Below, piece after piece: positions 23,055 through 31,241 of a stretch of 48,171 nt of DNA. Within the stretch, counting starts at the first letter, position 1, and the number at the start of each line of letters is the position of its first letter. The notes beneath the pieces were generated by a model, which did no database searches, had not been told where the DNA came from, and worked only from the letters and a program-made list of their open reading frames with translations. The DNA is from Collinsella sp. (GTDB lineage: Bacteria > Actinomycetota > Coriobacteriia > Coriobacteriales > Coriobacteriaceae), in NCBI GenBank assembly GCA_018382125.1, contig JAGZQO010000012.1, forward strand, positions 1-48,171. The letters run 5' to 3'. The translations under genes and the position numbers were made by a program.

Positions 23055-23765
23055 CTACTCCTCGGGCAGGATATGAAAACCAAGCGCCTGAATGTCGCGG
23101 GCAAAGCCCTTGACCGTATCAAGCGAGTACTCAAGCAAATCTTTCCCGAAATTCTTGCGCTTGGCAAGAAGGGCATTGGGGACCGTAATGATCTGGCAGC
23201 CAACAGACTCTGCCTGGAAGATGTTGAGCACCTCACGCGTGGATGCCCAGAGAACCTCGGCGGCGGGCTTGACGGCAGCCTTCTTTACGGACTCTGCCAT
23301 GAGGGGCAGCGGATCGACACCGGTATCGGCGATTCGGCCGGCAAAGATAGACAGAATAGAGGGGGTCTCGGCAGAGACGGCATCGACGAACTCGTCGACC
23401 TGCTCGGGCGTGAAGATGGTGGTGACATTCACCTTGATGCCATCGGCGGAAAGGCGCTTGACCAGCGCGGCGGTGGACTCGCCCTTGGTGTTGAGCGCCG
23501 GAATCTTAACGTAGACGTTGTCCGCCCAGGTTGCGATCTCGCGAGCCTCGGCCTCCATACCAGCCTCGTCGTCGGCGAACACCTCAAAAGAGACCGACAC
23601 ATCGGTGATGTGCTCAAGAACCGTCTTGGCAAAAGCACGGTAGTCAGTCACGCCACCGGCCTTCATAAGGGAAGGATTGGTCGTGAAGCCCTGAACGTTG
23701 CCATTGTCGTGCATGTCAAGCATGCCCTCGAGGTTAGCGCCGTCGGCAAACACCTTGATCGCCAT
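23055..23765 (-). CDS. fsa: Transaldolase-like fructose-6-phosphate aldolase, copy 2
   Basis: A 236-residue aldolase, close relative of the copy at 19755: same FADGANLEGM start, GFTTNPSLM, Schiff-base Lys in VYVKIP, NVTTIFTPEQV, SIFAGRIADTGVD and the LGFHILP end, with two extra Glu residues. It is the first gene of the PTS operon, directly before IIA. Its place next to the carrier suggests that it works on the imported phosphosugar. The sequence is somewhat less GC-rich at third positions than copy 1, so the two copies may have diverged for some time or the DNA may have been acquired. A DeoR-type regulator is divergent upstream. Confidence 0.9.
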   Translation of the reverse strand: MAIKVFADGANLEGMLDMHDNGNVQGFTTNPSLMKAGGVTDYRAFAKTVLEHITDVSVSFEVFADDEAGMEAEAREIATWADNVYVKIPALNTKGESTAALVKRLSADGIKVNVTTIFTPEQVDEFVDAVSAETPSILSIFAGRIADTGVDPLPLMAESVKKAAVKPAAEVLWASTREVLNIFQAESVGCQIITVPNALLAKRKNFGKDLLEYSLDTVKGFARDIQALGFHILPEE

Positions 23766-23794
23766 GTTGGTCCTTTCTCATCTAGCATTATTGC

Positions 23795-23869
23795 TATCGA
23801 AAGCCTTTTTCTTTGTTTCAAAAGCTTTTCGGCTTTCTTTTATAAACTACTTCAAAAGATATCGAAAGC
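23795..23869. promoter_or_regulatory. TATCGAAAGC direct repeats in the PTS-DeoR divergent region
   Basis: TATCGAAAGC occurs at 23795-23804 and 23860-23869 (65 bases apart), and related CTTTCGGCTTTC-like sequence lies between. The region is AT-rich compared with its surroundings, with a TATAAA on both strands near 23840. It is a plausible DeoR operator set for the aldolase-PTS promoter. Confidence 0.5.
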
Positions 23870-24083
23870 TCAATTGCCAACTTTCCGTGAACGGTCGATT
23901 ATCGGGCGTGAACGTATCTCACTTTTTTTTCGAACACCTTTCAGGCAAGACTCTTTACTGGCTGTTTCAGGCATTCTGCACGTCAGGCCAACTACTAATT
24001 ACAAATAAAAGCAAGGCGTGTCATTCATCTCGTTCGCTCGATTTCGCCTTGTTCTTTTCATATCGATACGTTATATTTCGATT

Positions 24084-24110
24084 ACGAAAGGCATTTCTTT
24101 TGCCTTTCGT
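24084..24110. promoter_or_regulatory. Perfect 10-bp inverted repeat before the DeoR ribosome site
   Basis: ACGAAAGGCA (24084-24093) and TGCCTTTCGT (24101-24110) are exact inverses, ending just before AAAAGGAG. The arm contains CGAAAG, as in the repeats at 23795 and 23860, so it may be the autoregulatory site of the DeoR protein. The other bases of 23766-24126 hold no gene. Confidence 0.55.
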
Positions 24111-24126
24111 TCAAAAGGAGCGACTT

Positions 24127-24918
24127 ATGGCATCAACTTCAAACCTTTCCCCGGCCGAACGTCAGCGATTTATCATGAACTGGCTGGCCGAAAAGCCAAA
24201 TATCTCGGTATCCGACATCGTTCGCCGCTTTTCGGTTTCGGAAGTTACCGCGCGACACGACCTCGTCTCGCTGGAATCGGAAGGCAAATTGCGTCGCGTA
24301 CGTGGCGGAGCGGTATCGCTTTCTCGTTCCAATGCCATTTCGTATCCCGAAGAGCGCATCAATGTCCAAGTCGAGGCCAAGGAGGCAATCGCCGCGACCG
24401 CAGCAACTCTTGTTGACGATGGCGACGTTCTGGTGATCGACATCGGCACCACGGCCTTTTACTTCACTAAGGCCCTCATGGACAAACGCGATATCACCAT
24501 CATCACCGGCGATCTTGCTATCGCAAACTATGCCAGCTTTAATCTGCCCAATGCTTCGGTAGTGCTGTTAGGCGGCTCCGTGCGAAAGGGTCACCTTTAT
24601 CTCGCGGGCGCGCTAACGCTCGACTGCATGAGCAAGCTTCATGCCGACAAGGCATTTGTCAGCGCGGACGGATTCCATCCCGACCACGGCTTTACCGTCG
24701 AGCATGACTTCTCGGCCATGATCAAGAGCATGTATCTGACCAACTCAAACCAGGGCTATATGATGGTTGACCAGGGACAGTTCAACAAGACCAGTTTTTA
24801 TCAGTCCGCGCAGATCGATGACCTCGATGGCATCATCGTTGATGGAGACAATGAGGGCATCATGACGGCGGCCATCGAAAGCAGCCGCAGTCATCCCAAG
24901 CTCTATTTTGCAAAATAA
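24127..24918 (+). CDS. DeoR-family transcriptional regulator
   Basis: A 263-residue sugar-responsive repressor. The N-terminal HTH (ERQRFIMNWLAEKPNISVSDIVRRFSVSEVTARHDLVSLE, about residues 10-50) and the turn KLRRVRGGAV are classical DeoR features; the DeoRC effector domain (about 75-235) holds VIDIGTTAFYF, LLGGSVRKGHLYLAGAL and KAFVSADGF. Such domains bind a sugar phosphate. The ATG at 24127 has AAAAGGAG six bases before it. It is divergent from the aldolase-PTS operon and probably represses it in the absence of substrate. A hairpin that works in both directions follows. Confidence 0.92.
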   Translation: MASTSNLSPAERQRFIMNWLAEKPNISVSDIVRRFSVSEVTARHDLVSLESEGKLRRVRGGAVSLSRSNAISYPEERINVQVEAKEAIAATAATLVDDGDVLVIDIGTTAFYFTKALMDKRDITIITGDLAIANYASFNLPNASVVLLGGSVRKGHLYLAGALTLDCMSKLHADKAFVSADGFHPDHGFTVEHDFSAMIKSMYLTNSNQGYMMVDQGQFNKTSFYQSAQIDDLDGIIVDGDNEGIMTAAIESSRSHPKLYFAK

Positions 24919-24921
24919 CTC

Positions 24922-24962
24922 AAATGGCCGGTTCGCCCACATCGAGGGCGAACCGGCCATTT
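24922..24962. terminator. Bidirectional terminator between DeoR and HAD genes
   Basis: A perfect 17-bp stem (24922-24938 with 24946-24962), 7-base loop, A and T runs at both ends. It serves two converging genes. Confidence 0.9.
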
Positions 24963-24963
24963 A

Positions 24964-25791
24964 TTAAATCAAGCCGAAGTGGCGCATCGCCGTAACCGTG
25001 CCGTCGTGTGCGACGTCATCGGTCACGTAGTCGGCGAGCGCCTTGACCTCGGGCATGGCGTTACCCATGGCAACGGCCGTCTCGACGGCGGCGAGCATAC
25101 CCAGGTCGTTGCCCGAATCGCCAAAGCCAAAGGTGCGCGCATTTCCCTCGCGGCCCAGATACGCCAGTGCTCGCGCCACGCCCACGCCCTTGTCAATGCC
25201 CTTGGGGCTCAGCTCGCGATTTTGACCACCGGTGTTGCACAGCTCAAACTCGCGATCGATAAAGCCGTCATCGCCGGCTACGCGAGCCAAACTGGGCACA
25301 CTGAGGCATACCTTGCCCACGCGCAGACTGCCGTCGACGCGCATCTCCTCGGCGCTGTGCACCACAGAAGTGCCGATCAGAGACGACTGCTCAACGCCCA
25401 CAGGCTCCAGCGCAAAGGTCGCAGCATTGGACTCGAAAAAAACCTCGATGCCGGCATCCACAACGCGACGCGCGAGCTCCGCGATAACGTCTTCGTCAAA
25501 GCAGTCCTCGTGTACCACACGGCCCTCGACCTCGAGCGTGGCACCCGCCATGGCAACGATGCCCGCGGGGTCGAGCGCACGCAGGCTATCGGCGATAAGC
25601 CACAGGGGGCGGCCCGTGCAGATAAATGCCTTGTGCCCCGCATCACGCAGTGCATGAAACGCCTCAACCACCGTCTGCGAGGGGCGAACCGCCGAAAAGT
25701 CCTTATCGGTCATATCGTCGGGATCGAACGACGTCAGCGTGCCGTCCACGTCAAAAAAGAGCACAGCGGAATCGGGGCACGCATCAATCAT
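24964..25791 (-). CDS. HAD-superfamily phosphatase, Cof/YidA type
   Basis: A 275-residue cytoplasmic phosphatase. Motif I is FFDVDGTLT with the nucleophile Asp14 and Asp16, motif II is in FICTGRP (about 58-64), motif III is Lys in LSPKGIDKG, and motif IV is GFGDSGNDLGM near residue 225. The large cap between motifs II and III places it in the Cof (C2) group, which acts on small phosphosugars or pyridoxal phosphate. The ATG at 25791 follows AAAGGAA. It is divergent from rlmKL across 75 bases. The substrate cannot be read from the sequence. Confidence 0.88.
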   Translation of the reverse strand: MIDACPDSAVLFFDVDGTLTSFDPDDMTDKDFSAVRPSQTVVEAFHALRDAGHKAFICTGRPLWLIADSLRALDPAGIVAMAGATLEVEGRVVHEDCFDEDVIAELARRVVDAGIEVFFESNAATFALEPVGVEQSSLIGTSVVHSAEEMRVDGSLRVGKVCLSVPSLARVAGDDGFIDREFELCNTGGQNRELSPKGIDKGVGVARALAYLGREGNARTFGFGDSGNDLGMLAAVETAVAMGNAMPEVKALADYVTDDVAHDGTVTAMRHFGLI

Positions 25792-25866
25792 ATGGGTTCC
25801 TTTCGAGGATAAGGGCAAACGGAGCATCCATCATATAATGGAGCGACGCAACCAGAGAGGTCACCC

Positions 25867-28437
25867 ATGGAATTTTACGCAAGCTGCCCCGAGGGCTTTG
25901 AGTCCGCACTCGCCGATGAGCTTAAACGCCTCGGGCTTTCGCATGTCCGCCGCCTGAAGGGCCGCGCCACGTTTGAGGGCGAGCTTGAAGAAGGCTACCG
26001 CGCCTGTCTGTGGTCACGCTTGGCGAGCCGCGTGTTTGTGGTGCTTGGGCGCTTTGAGGCGCAGGATGCCGACGAGCTGTACGACGGCGTTTACGACATC
26101 GCTTGGGAGACCATCATCCGCCCCGGCGCCACCATCGCCATTACCGCCCGCGGCGTGACCGAGCAGCTGCGCAACACGCACTTCTCTGCCCTGCGCGCCA
26201 AAGACGCGCTGTGCGACCGCCTGGCCGAGACCACGGGCCGTCGCGCCGATGTCGATGCCGCCGACCCCGACGTTCACCTGCTGCTTTCGCTGCGTCAGCG
26301 CCGCGCGAGCATAAGCCTGGACCTTTCGGGCGACCCGCTGTTCAAACGCCTGCCGCCTGCCGCGACCCGCGCCGGCGAGGGCACGCACGTGCTGCGCCCC
26401 GACTACGCCGCGCTGGTGCTGGCGCAGGTTGGCTGGACCGCGCTGTGCGAGCGCGAGCTGACGGCCGACGATTACGAGAACGAGGCCCTACCCACGCTGA
26501 TCGACGCCTCGTGTGCCGGCGGCGGCCTGCTGTTGGAGGCCGTGAACATTCTGACCGACCGCGCCCCGGGCGCTGTGCGCGAGCGCTGGGGCTTTGAGGG
26601 CTGGCAGCTGCACGACGCCGCCCTGTGGGAGCAGCTGCTTGCCGAGGCGCGCGAGCGCGAGGCGGCAGCGCGCGAGCGCCAGGCGCGCATCGTGGCCGCA
26701 GACATCGACCCCGCCGCCCGCAAGACTGCCGAGCGCATGGTCAAGTGCGCCGGCTACAAGCGTTTTGTCGACTTTTGTGCCGCCAAGCCCGCCACCGTGC
26801 TGGACCATGCGGGCGCCGTCGCCGGTGCCGCCGTGGTCGCGGACACCACCGAGACGCCGCTTTCGCTCATGCACGACGCCATGACGCTGGTCGGCGAGCT
26901 GCGCCGCGCGCCCGAGCTCGCTTCGGCACCGGTCGCCGCGCTCACCCGCGATGGCCTTATGGCCCGCGCGCTCCACGCCGAGCCCGCGCGCTCCATCGCC
27001 GTCATGCCCAACAACGAAGAGGTGACCGTCGAAGTCTGGCCTTCGCTCGACCACGCCGCCGCAGCGTTTGAGGCTGCGACCAGCGCAAACGCCGAGGGCG
27101 AGACCGCGGACGCCGACGACGTCATCAGCGACGAAGCCGCCGACACCTTCATGCCCGAACCTACCGCCACGCTCGACCTGGGTGACGGCAAGCCGCTGCC
27201 CGTGCTCATCCCCGAGTCCGAGCAGTTCGCCAACCGTCTGCGCAAGAACGCTCGCCTGCGTCGCAAGTGGGCAAAGCGCGAGGGCGTGAGCTGCTACCGC
27301 GTCTACGATGCCGACCTGCCCGATTACTCTGCCGCCATCGATCTGTACGAGGGTTGCCCGCAGACGCCGGGCCGCTGGCTCGTCATTGCCGAATACGCCG
27401 CGCCCAAGACCATCGACCCCGCACTGGCCCAGGCCCGTATGCTCGATATTCTGGCCATCGCGCCGCGTATCCTGGATGTTCCGGCCGAGCACGTGCACGC
27501 CAAGGCCCGCATGCGTTCGCGCGGCGGCTCGCAGTACGGCAAGCAGGGCGCCGGCAAGGGTGGATCGGGCGAGCGTGCCAACATCGCGCGCCGTCGCCTG
27601 CCGCTCATCGAAGAGGGCGGCCTCACCTTTGCCGTCAACTTTGACGACTACCTGGACGTCGGCATCTTCTTGGACCACCGCGTCACCCGCAACCTGGTGC
27701 GCGAGCACGCCAAGCAGGCGCGCCGTTTCCTCAACCTGTTCGCCTACACCGGCACTGCCACCTGCTACGCAGCCGACGGCGGCGTCGAGGAGACCGTGAC
27801 GGTCGACCTCTCGAACACCTACCTGGACTGGGCCGAGCGCAACATGCGCCAGAACGGCTTTGTGGGACCGCAGCATCATTTTGTGCGCGACGACGTGCTC
27901 GCCTGGATTCGTGACCAGCGCCAGACGCGCAACCGCTGGGACCTGATCTTTGTCGACCCGCCCACGTTTTCGAACTCGTCCAAGATGGGCCGTCGCACCT
28001 GGGATGTCCAGCGCGATCACGTTGAGCTGTTGGCCGGCGTGTCGCGCCTACTCACGCAGGGCGGCCATGCCATCTTTAGCTGTAACCTGCGTGGCTTCCG
28101 TCCCGAGACGCGCAAGCTCGCGCGTGCGGGCGTGGTGCTGCAGGACATTACGGCGCAGACCATCCCCGAGGACTTCGCGCGCAACCAGAAGGTGCACCAC
28201 TGCTATATCGTGCACCGCCTGCCCATCGAGGACGCCATGGCCGAGGTCGGCTTTAGTGCCGAGGAGATTGCCGAGCGCGTCGAGGAGCTGCGCAGCCCCG
28301 AGACCCGCAAGCCCCGCGCGGCAGCGCCCCGTTCGATGCCCACCGGCGACGACAGGCCGCACGCCACCGGCAAACCCTCCCCCGCCGGCAAACCAAAAAA
28401 GAAGAAGTTCTACGCCAGCAAACCAAAGGGCAAATAA
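25867..28437 (+). CDS. rlmL: 23S rRNA methyltransferase RlmKL-type fusion with degenerate RlmL half
   Basis: An 856-residue protein with the layout of RlmKL, which makes m2G2445 (RlmL) and m7G2069 (RlmK) in 23S rRNA. A THUMP domain (about 50-160) is followed by the RlmL methyltransferase region (about 165-450), then the RlmK half (FANRLRKNARLRRKWAKREGVSCYRVYDADLPDY onward, about 455-790) with TDYLDVGIFLDHR-like, LFAYTGTATCYAA and DPPTFSNSSKM motifs, all intact. In the RlmL half the SAM-binding DP-x-CGSGT has become DASCAGGGL, and I find no NPPY catalytic motif; an Ala/Glu-rich insert occupies that area. The C-terminal ~50 residues are a basic Pro/Lys tail. RlmK activity is expected, RlmL activity doubtful. 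Confidence 0.88.
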   Translation: MEFYASCPEGFESALADELKRLGLSHVRRLKGRATFEGELEEGYRACLWSRLASRVFVVLGRFEAQDADELYDGVYDIAWETIIRPGATIAITARGVTEQLRNTHFSALRAKDALCDRLAETTGRRADVDAADPDVHLLLSLRQRRASISLDLSGDPLFKRLPPAATRAGEGTHVLRPDYAALVLAQVGWTALCERELTADDYENEALPTLIDASCAGGGLLLEAVNILTDRAPGAVRERWGFEGWQLHDAALWEQLLAEAREREAAARERQARIVAADIDPAARKTAERMVKCAGYKRFVDFCAAKPATVLDHAGAVAGAAVVADTTETPLSLMHDAMTLVGELRRAPELASAPVAALTRDGLMARALHAEPARSIAVMPNNEEVTVEVWPSLDHAAAAFEAATSANAEGETADADDVISDEAADTFMPEPTATLDLGDGKPLPVLIPESEQFANRLRKNARLRRKWAKREGVSCYRVYDADLPDYSAAIDLYEGCPQTPGRWLVIAEYAAPKTIDPALAQARMLDILAIAPRILDVPAEHVHAKARMRSRGGSQYGKQGAGKGGSGERANIARRRLPLIEEGGLTFAVNFDDYLDVGIFLDHRVTRNLVREHAKQARRFLNLFAYTGTATCYAADGGVEETVTVDLSNTYLDWAERNMRQNGFVGPQHHFVRDDVLAWIRDQRQTRNRWDLIFVDPPTFSNSSKMGRRTWDVQRDHVELLAGVSRLLTQGGHAIFSCNLRGFRPETRKLARAGVVLQDITAQTIPEDFARNQKVHHCYIVHRLPIEDAMAEVGFSAEEIAERVEELRSPETRKPRAAAPRSMPTGDDRPHATGKPSPAGKPKKKKFYASKPKGK

Positions 28438-28440
28438 CAA

Positions 28441-28507
28441 AGTTGCGGTGGAATACGGACTGTTTTGCCTGGAATTAGGCAGATTTAGACCGTATTTCAC
28501 CGCAACT
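28441..28507. terminator. Long inverted repeat between converging rlmKL and response-regulator genes
   Basis: AGTTGCGGTGGAATACGG (28441-28458) and its inverse (28490-28507) match at 17 of 18; the odd pair is G.U on the plus strand. An inner stem, TGCCT/AGGCA, lies in the loop. No long T tract, so termination is probable but not certain; it may be another member of the repeat families in this genome. Confidence 0.55.
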
Positions 28508-28531
28508 CAAATTGGGATGGTGGTTGGCTAT

Positions 28532-29245
28532 CTAGCCTTGGGTGACCAGGCGATAGCCGATACCCACGTGCGTCTGGATATAGCGCGGGTGCGCGGGGTC
28601 GGACTCAATCTTCTTGCGCAGCGTGCCCATAAAGACGCGCAGGCTCGCCAGGTCGCTCTTAGTTGCCGTGCCCCAAATCTCGTGCAGGATAAACTGGTGC
28701 GTCAGCACCTTGTCGGCGTTGTGTGCCAACAGGCACAGGAGCTTATACTCAATCGGCGTCAGATGCAGCTCCTCGCCATCCATCGTGGCGATGCCGGCAT
28801 CAAAATCGATATGCAGCTCACCGGCATCGAACGAGCCCTCAGAGGAAACACCACCCGTTTGCGCATACGAAAGGCGTCTGAGCGTCGTGCGAATACGCGC
28901 GAGCAGCTCCTCGACCGAAAACGGCTTGGTCAGGTAGTCGTCGGCGCCGGCATCGAGCGCGCGAATTTTGTCCGCGTCCTCGCTGCGCGCCGAGACCACG
29001 ATAATCGGCATGCCCGACCATGCGCGCACCGACTCCACCACCTTGACGCCGTCCATATCGGGCAGGCCCAGATCGAGCAGCACAATGCTCGGCGCCTGCG
29101 ATGAGGCGGCGGCGATGGCGGCATGGGCAGTCTCAACGGCCATATGACGCAAGCCGTGCGCCTCGAGCGCGGCAACGATAAGGTTGCGGACAGCGGGGTC
29201 GTCCTCAACGACCAAGATGAGCGGTTTTACGGCAGAGTTCGGCAC
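28532..29245 (-). CDS. kdpE: KdpE-like response regulator (OmpR/PhoB family)
   Basis: A 237-residue two-component regulator. The receiver domain holds Asp15/Asp16 (VVEDD), the phosphorylated Asp58 (VLLDLGLPDMDG) and Lys107 (DYLTKPF). The C-terminal winged helix (about 135-235; LTPIEYKLLCLLAHNADKVLTHQFILHEIWG, ending in YIQTHVGIGYRL) is of the KdpE type. The start is GTG at 29245, because AAGGAG lies seven bases before it and only four bases separate it from the kinase stop; longer starts would overlap the kinase. It is paired with the sensor kinase upstream. In this genome segment its likely target is potassium uptake by Kup rather than a KdpFABC pump. Confidence 0.85.
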   Translation of the reverse strand: MPNSAVKPLILVVEDDPAVRNLIVAALEAHGLRHMAVETAHAAIAAASSQAPSIVLLDLGLPDMDGVKVVESVRAWSGMPIIVVSARSEDADKIRALDAGADDYLTKPFSVEELLARIRTTLRRLSYAQTGGVSSEGSFDAGELHIDFDAGIATMDGEELHLTPIEYKLLCLLAHNADKVLTHQFILHEIWGTATKSDLASLRVFMGTLRKKIESDPAHPRYIQTHVGIGYRLVTQG

Positions 29246-29249
29246 AGCG

Positions 29250-30875
29250 CTACTCCTTATCAAACGAAACGTCGGCGACGGGAAGCTCAATCGTAAAGAC
29301 CGAGCCGTGCGGGTCCGCCGCGGCAACCTCTATGCTACCGCCATGCGCCAGCGCAATGGAACGGCAGAGCGAAAGACCCAGGCCAACGCTGCGGTGGCTG
29401 TCGGCCAGACCATGGTTGGCGGTATAGAACGACTCAAAGATCCGCTCGCGGTCCTCGGGTGCGATGCCCGGACCATCGTCGGCCACCGAGCACGCCACGC
29501 GTCCATCGTCGACGCCAATCGAAATCACGATATGCGAACCCGCGGGCGTATAGGTGATGGCGTTGTTCACCAGATTGACCACCAGCTGCACCATCAGGCG
29601 CGCATCGACATTGACGAGCGCCGGCTCATCGCACGCCACCACCTTAAGGTCGTGCTCGCGCACGGCAGGGTTCACGTGGCGCAGCGCCTCCTCCACGATA
29701 TCGTCCATGAGCTCGAGCGTGGTCGACAGGCGCATACCGCCGCCCTCGAGCTTGGTGATGGCGAGCAGGTTCTCGACGGTGGCGTTGAGCCATTGCGCAT
29801 CCGAGCGAATGGACAAGAGCAGGCCGCGGCGCGTTTGGGCGTCGAGCACGGCGGTGCCGGTCGAGCCCTGGTCGAGCAGCACATCGGCATTACCCGAAAT
29901 ACTGGTGAGCGGCGTGCGCAGGTCGTGCGAGATGGAGCGCAGCAGGTTGGCGCGCAGCTGCTCATTTTTGGCAAGCACCGCCGCCTCCTCGCGGGCTTCC
30001 ATGGCGCGGGCGCGGTCGAGCGCCAGCTCGCCTTCGCTCACGATGGCATCGGCAAGTGTCCGCTCCTCATGCGTCAGCACGTCGGGCTCGGCAACGATAG
30101 CCAGCACGCCCACTACCGAGGCGGGATCGCCCGAACGGACGAAGCCGTCACCCGTGCGAACCGTCAGGTAGATGCCATAAAACGCCGAGCCGCCAAACGT
30201 GGCATCGAGCGGCGTTCCCACATAGGCGGACGCCGAGAGCCGCGGCGGCATCTGCGGCGCCAGTTCATGCACCGGTGCGGCATCGCCCACGGCCGTGTAT
30301 GTCGCACGCGGCAGCAGGTCATCGCCCTCGGCGTCGGCGCTGTACCACACGACCGGACAGCCCGAAAGACGCGCCAGCTGCGTCGCCATGGCATGGACAA
30401 TCTGCTGCTGATCGGCGCACCGCTGCAGCATGCGGTTGGTCTCGAGCACCATATGCGTGCGGCGGTCGCTGGCGGCAGCCTGTGCCAAGGCGCGGCGCAG
30501 GGCCAACGCAATCGAGCTCGACACAAGCGAGACCACGAACATGATGAAGAACATGCCGGGATAGCCGCGGTCGATAAGCGACAGCGAGTAGCGCGGGTCG
30601 ACAAACAAGAAGTTGTAGAGTGCCACGGCGGCAGCCGAGCTCAGCAAGCAATACAGGCGACTCCAGGTAAAGAATGCGCACAGCTGAACGGCGAACACAT
30701 AGACAATCATGATGCTCGGCGCGAGACCCGGATGGTCGAGCAGCGCGCCCACAATCGTCGCCGCGACCAGCAGCCCCACCGATACGCAAGCGTCATACAG
30801 AGGAGTGCGGCGCGTCAGCGTTGTGCGCCGCCACCAAAAGCTATCGGCAATATCGCCGTCCGTACGGACGTCCAT
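29250..30875 (-). CDS. kdpD: KdpD-like sensor histidine kinase lacking the N-terminal KdpD/USP domains
   Basis: A 541-residue membrane kinase. Four membrane helices of the DUF4118 type (about residues 28-125, incl. YNFLFVDPRYSL) are followed by a GAF-like region (about 140-285), the HisKA dimerisation domain with phosphorylated His317 (SISHDLRTPLTSISGNADVLL region) and the HATPase domain (VNNAITYTPAGS, DDGPGI, GLGLSLC, near 430-520). Classical KdpD (about 900 residues) has an N-terminal KdpD and USP domain, both absent here. The ATG at 30875 has a weak purine-rich site. It is probably co-transcribed with kdpE and possibly with kup, and likely senses potassium or cell-envelope state. Confidence 0.85.
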   Translation of the reverse strand: MDVRTDGDIADSFWWRRTTLTRRTPLYDACVSVGLLVAATIVGALLDHPGLAPSIMIVYVFAVQLCAFFTWSRLYCLLSSAAAVALYNFLFVDPRYSLSLIDRGYPGMFFIMFVVSLVSSSIALALRRALAQAAASDRRTHMVLETNRMLQRCADQQQIVHAMATQLARLSGCPVVWYSADAEGDDLLPRATYTAVGDAAPVHELAPQMPPRLSASAYVGTPLDATFGGSAFYGIYLTVRTGDGFVRSGDPASVVGVLAIVAEPDVLTHEERTLADAIVSEGELALDRARAMEAREEAAVLAKNEQLRANLLRSISHDLRTPLTSISGNADVLLDQGSTGTAVLDAQTRRGLLLSIRSDAQWLNATVENLLAITKLEGGGMRLSTTLELMDDIVEEALRHVNPAVREHDLKVVACDEPALVNVDARLMVQLVVNLVNNAITYTPAGSHIVISIGVDDGRVACSVADDGPGIAPEDRERIFESFYTANHGLADSHRSVGLGLSLCRSIALAHGGSIEVAAADPHGSVFTIELPVADVSFDKE

Positions 30876-30904
30876 CAGCGCCCCGCCCCTCTCTCGAAAA
30901 CAAA

Positions 30905-30940
30905 AACCACCACAAAGGGACAGGCACCTTTGTGGTGGTT
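30905..30940. repeat. 14-bp perfect inverted repeat related to the 29-bp palindrome
   Basis: AACCACCACAAAGG (30905-30918), 8-base centre GACAGGCA, exact inverse (30927-30940). The ACAAAGGGAC part is shared with the 29-bp palindromes, but the outer arms differ. A partial further copy (CCCTTGTGGTGG) follows. It lies between the small membrane protein and the sensor kinase. Confidence 0.75.
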
Positions 30941-30986
30941 TCCCTTGTGGTGGTTCCAAGTGTATAGCCTTTGCAACCTGCGGTCG

Positions 30987-31181
30987 CTAGACAAACAGCA
31001 CGTGCGCGAGCAGGGCACACACGCACACCGCTCCAAATACCAGTGCCACGATCGAGATCACGCGGTCGGCCATGTCCATGTTGGCACGATTCGTCAAAAA
31101 CCGATCTTCGGCGGCGTCGACACGCGCCTCACGCACCATTTCGACCACCGCCTCACGGCCATCGAGCGCCTTTGTATCCAT
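30987..31181 (-). CDS. Small single-span membrane protein between kup and the sensor kinase
   Basis: A 64-residue protein with an acidic/basic N-terminal part (about 1-38) and one C-terminal membrane helix (VISIVALVFGAVCVCALLAHVL). The ATG at 31181 is used because GGGGAGG precedes it by five bases; an ATG 33 bases further upstream has no such site. I do not recognise the family. It lies 60 bases after kup in the same direction, and the sensor kinase follows after a palindrome, so a role as a regulatory subunit of Kup or of the kinase is possible (inference from position only). Confidence 0.6.
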   Translation of the reverse strand: MDTKALDGREAVVEMVREARVDAAEDRFLTNRANMDMADRVISIVALVFGAVCVCALLAHVLFV

Positions 31182-31241
31182 GTTTACCTCCCCGGCCTCA
31201 TGCTTATCCATCAAAAACCAACTCCGTGTAGCCGCCGACGT

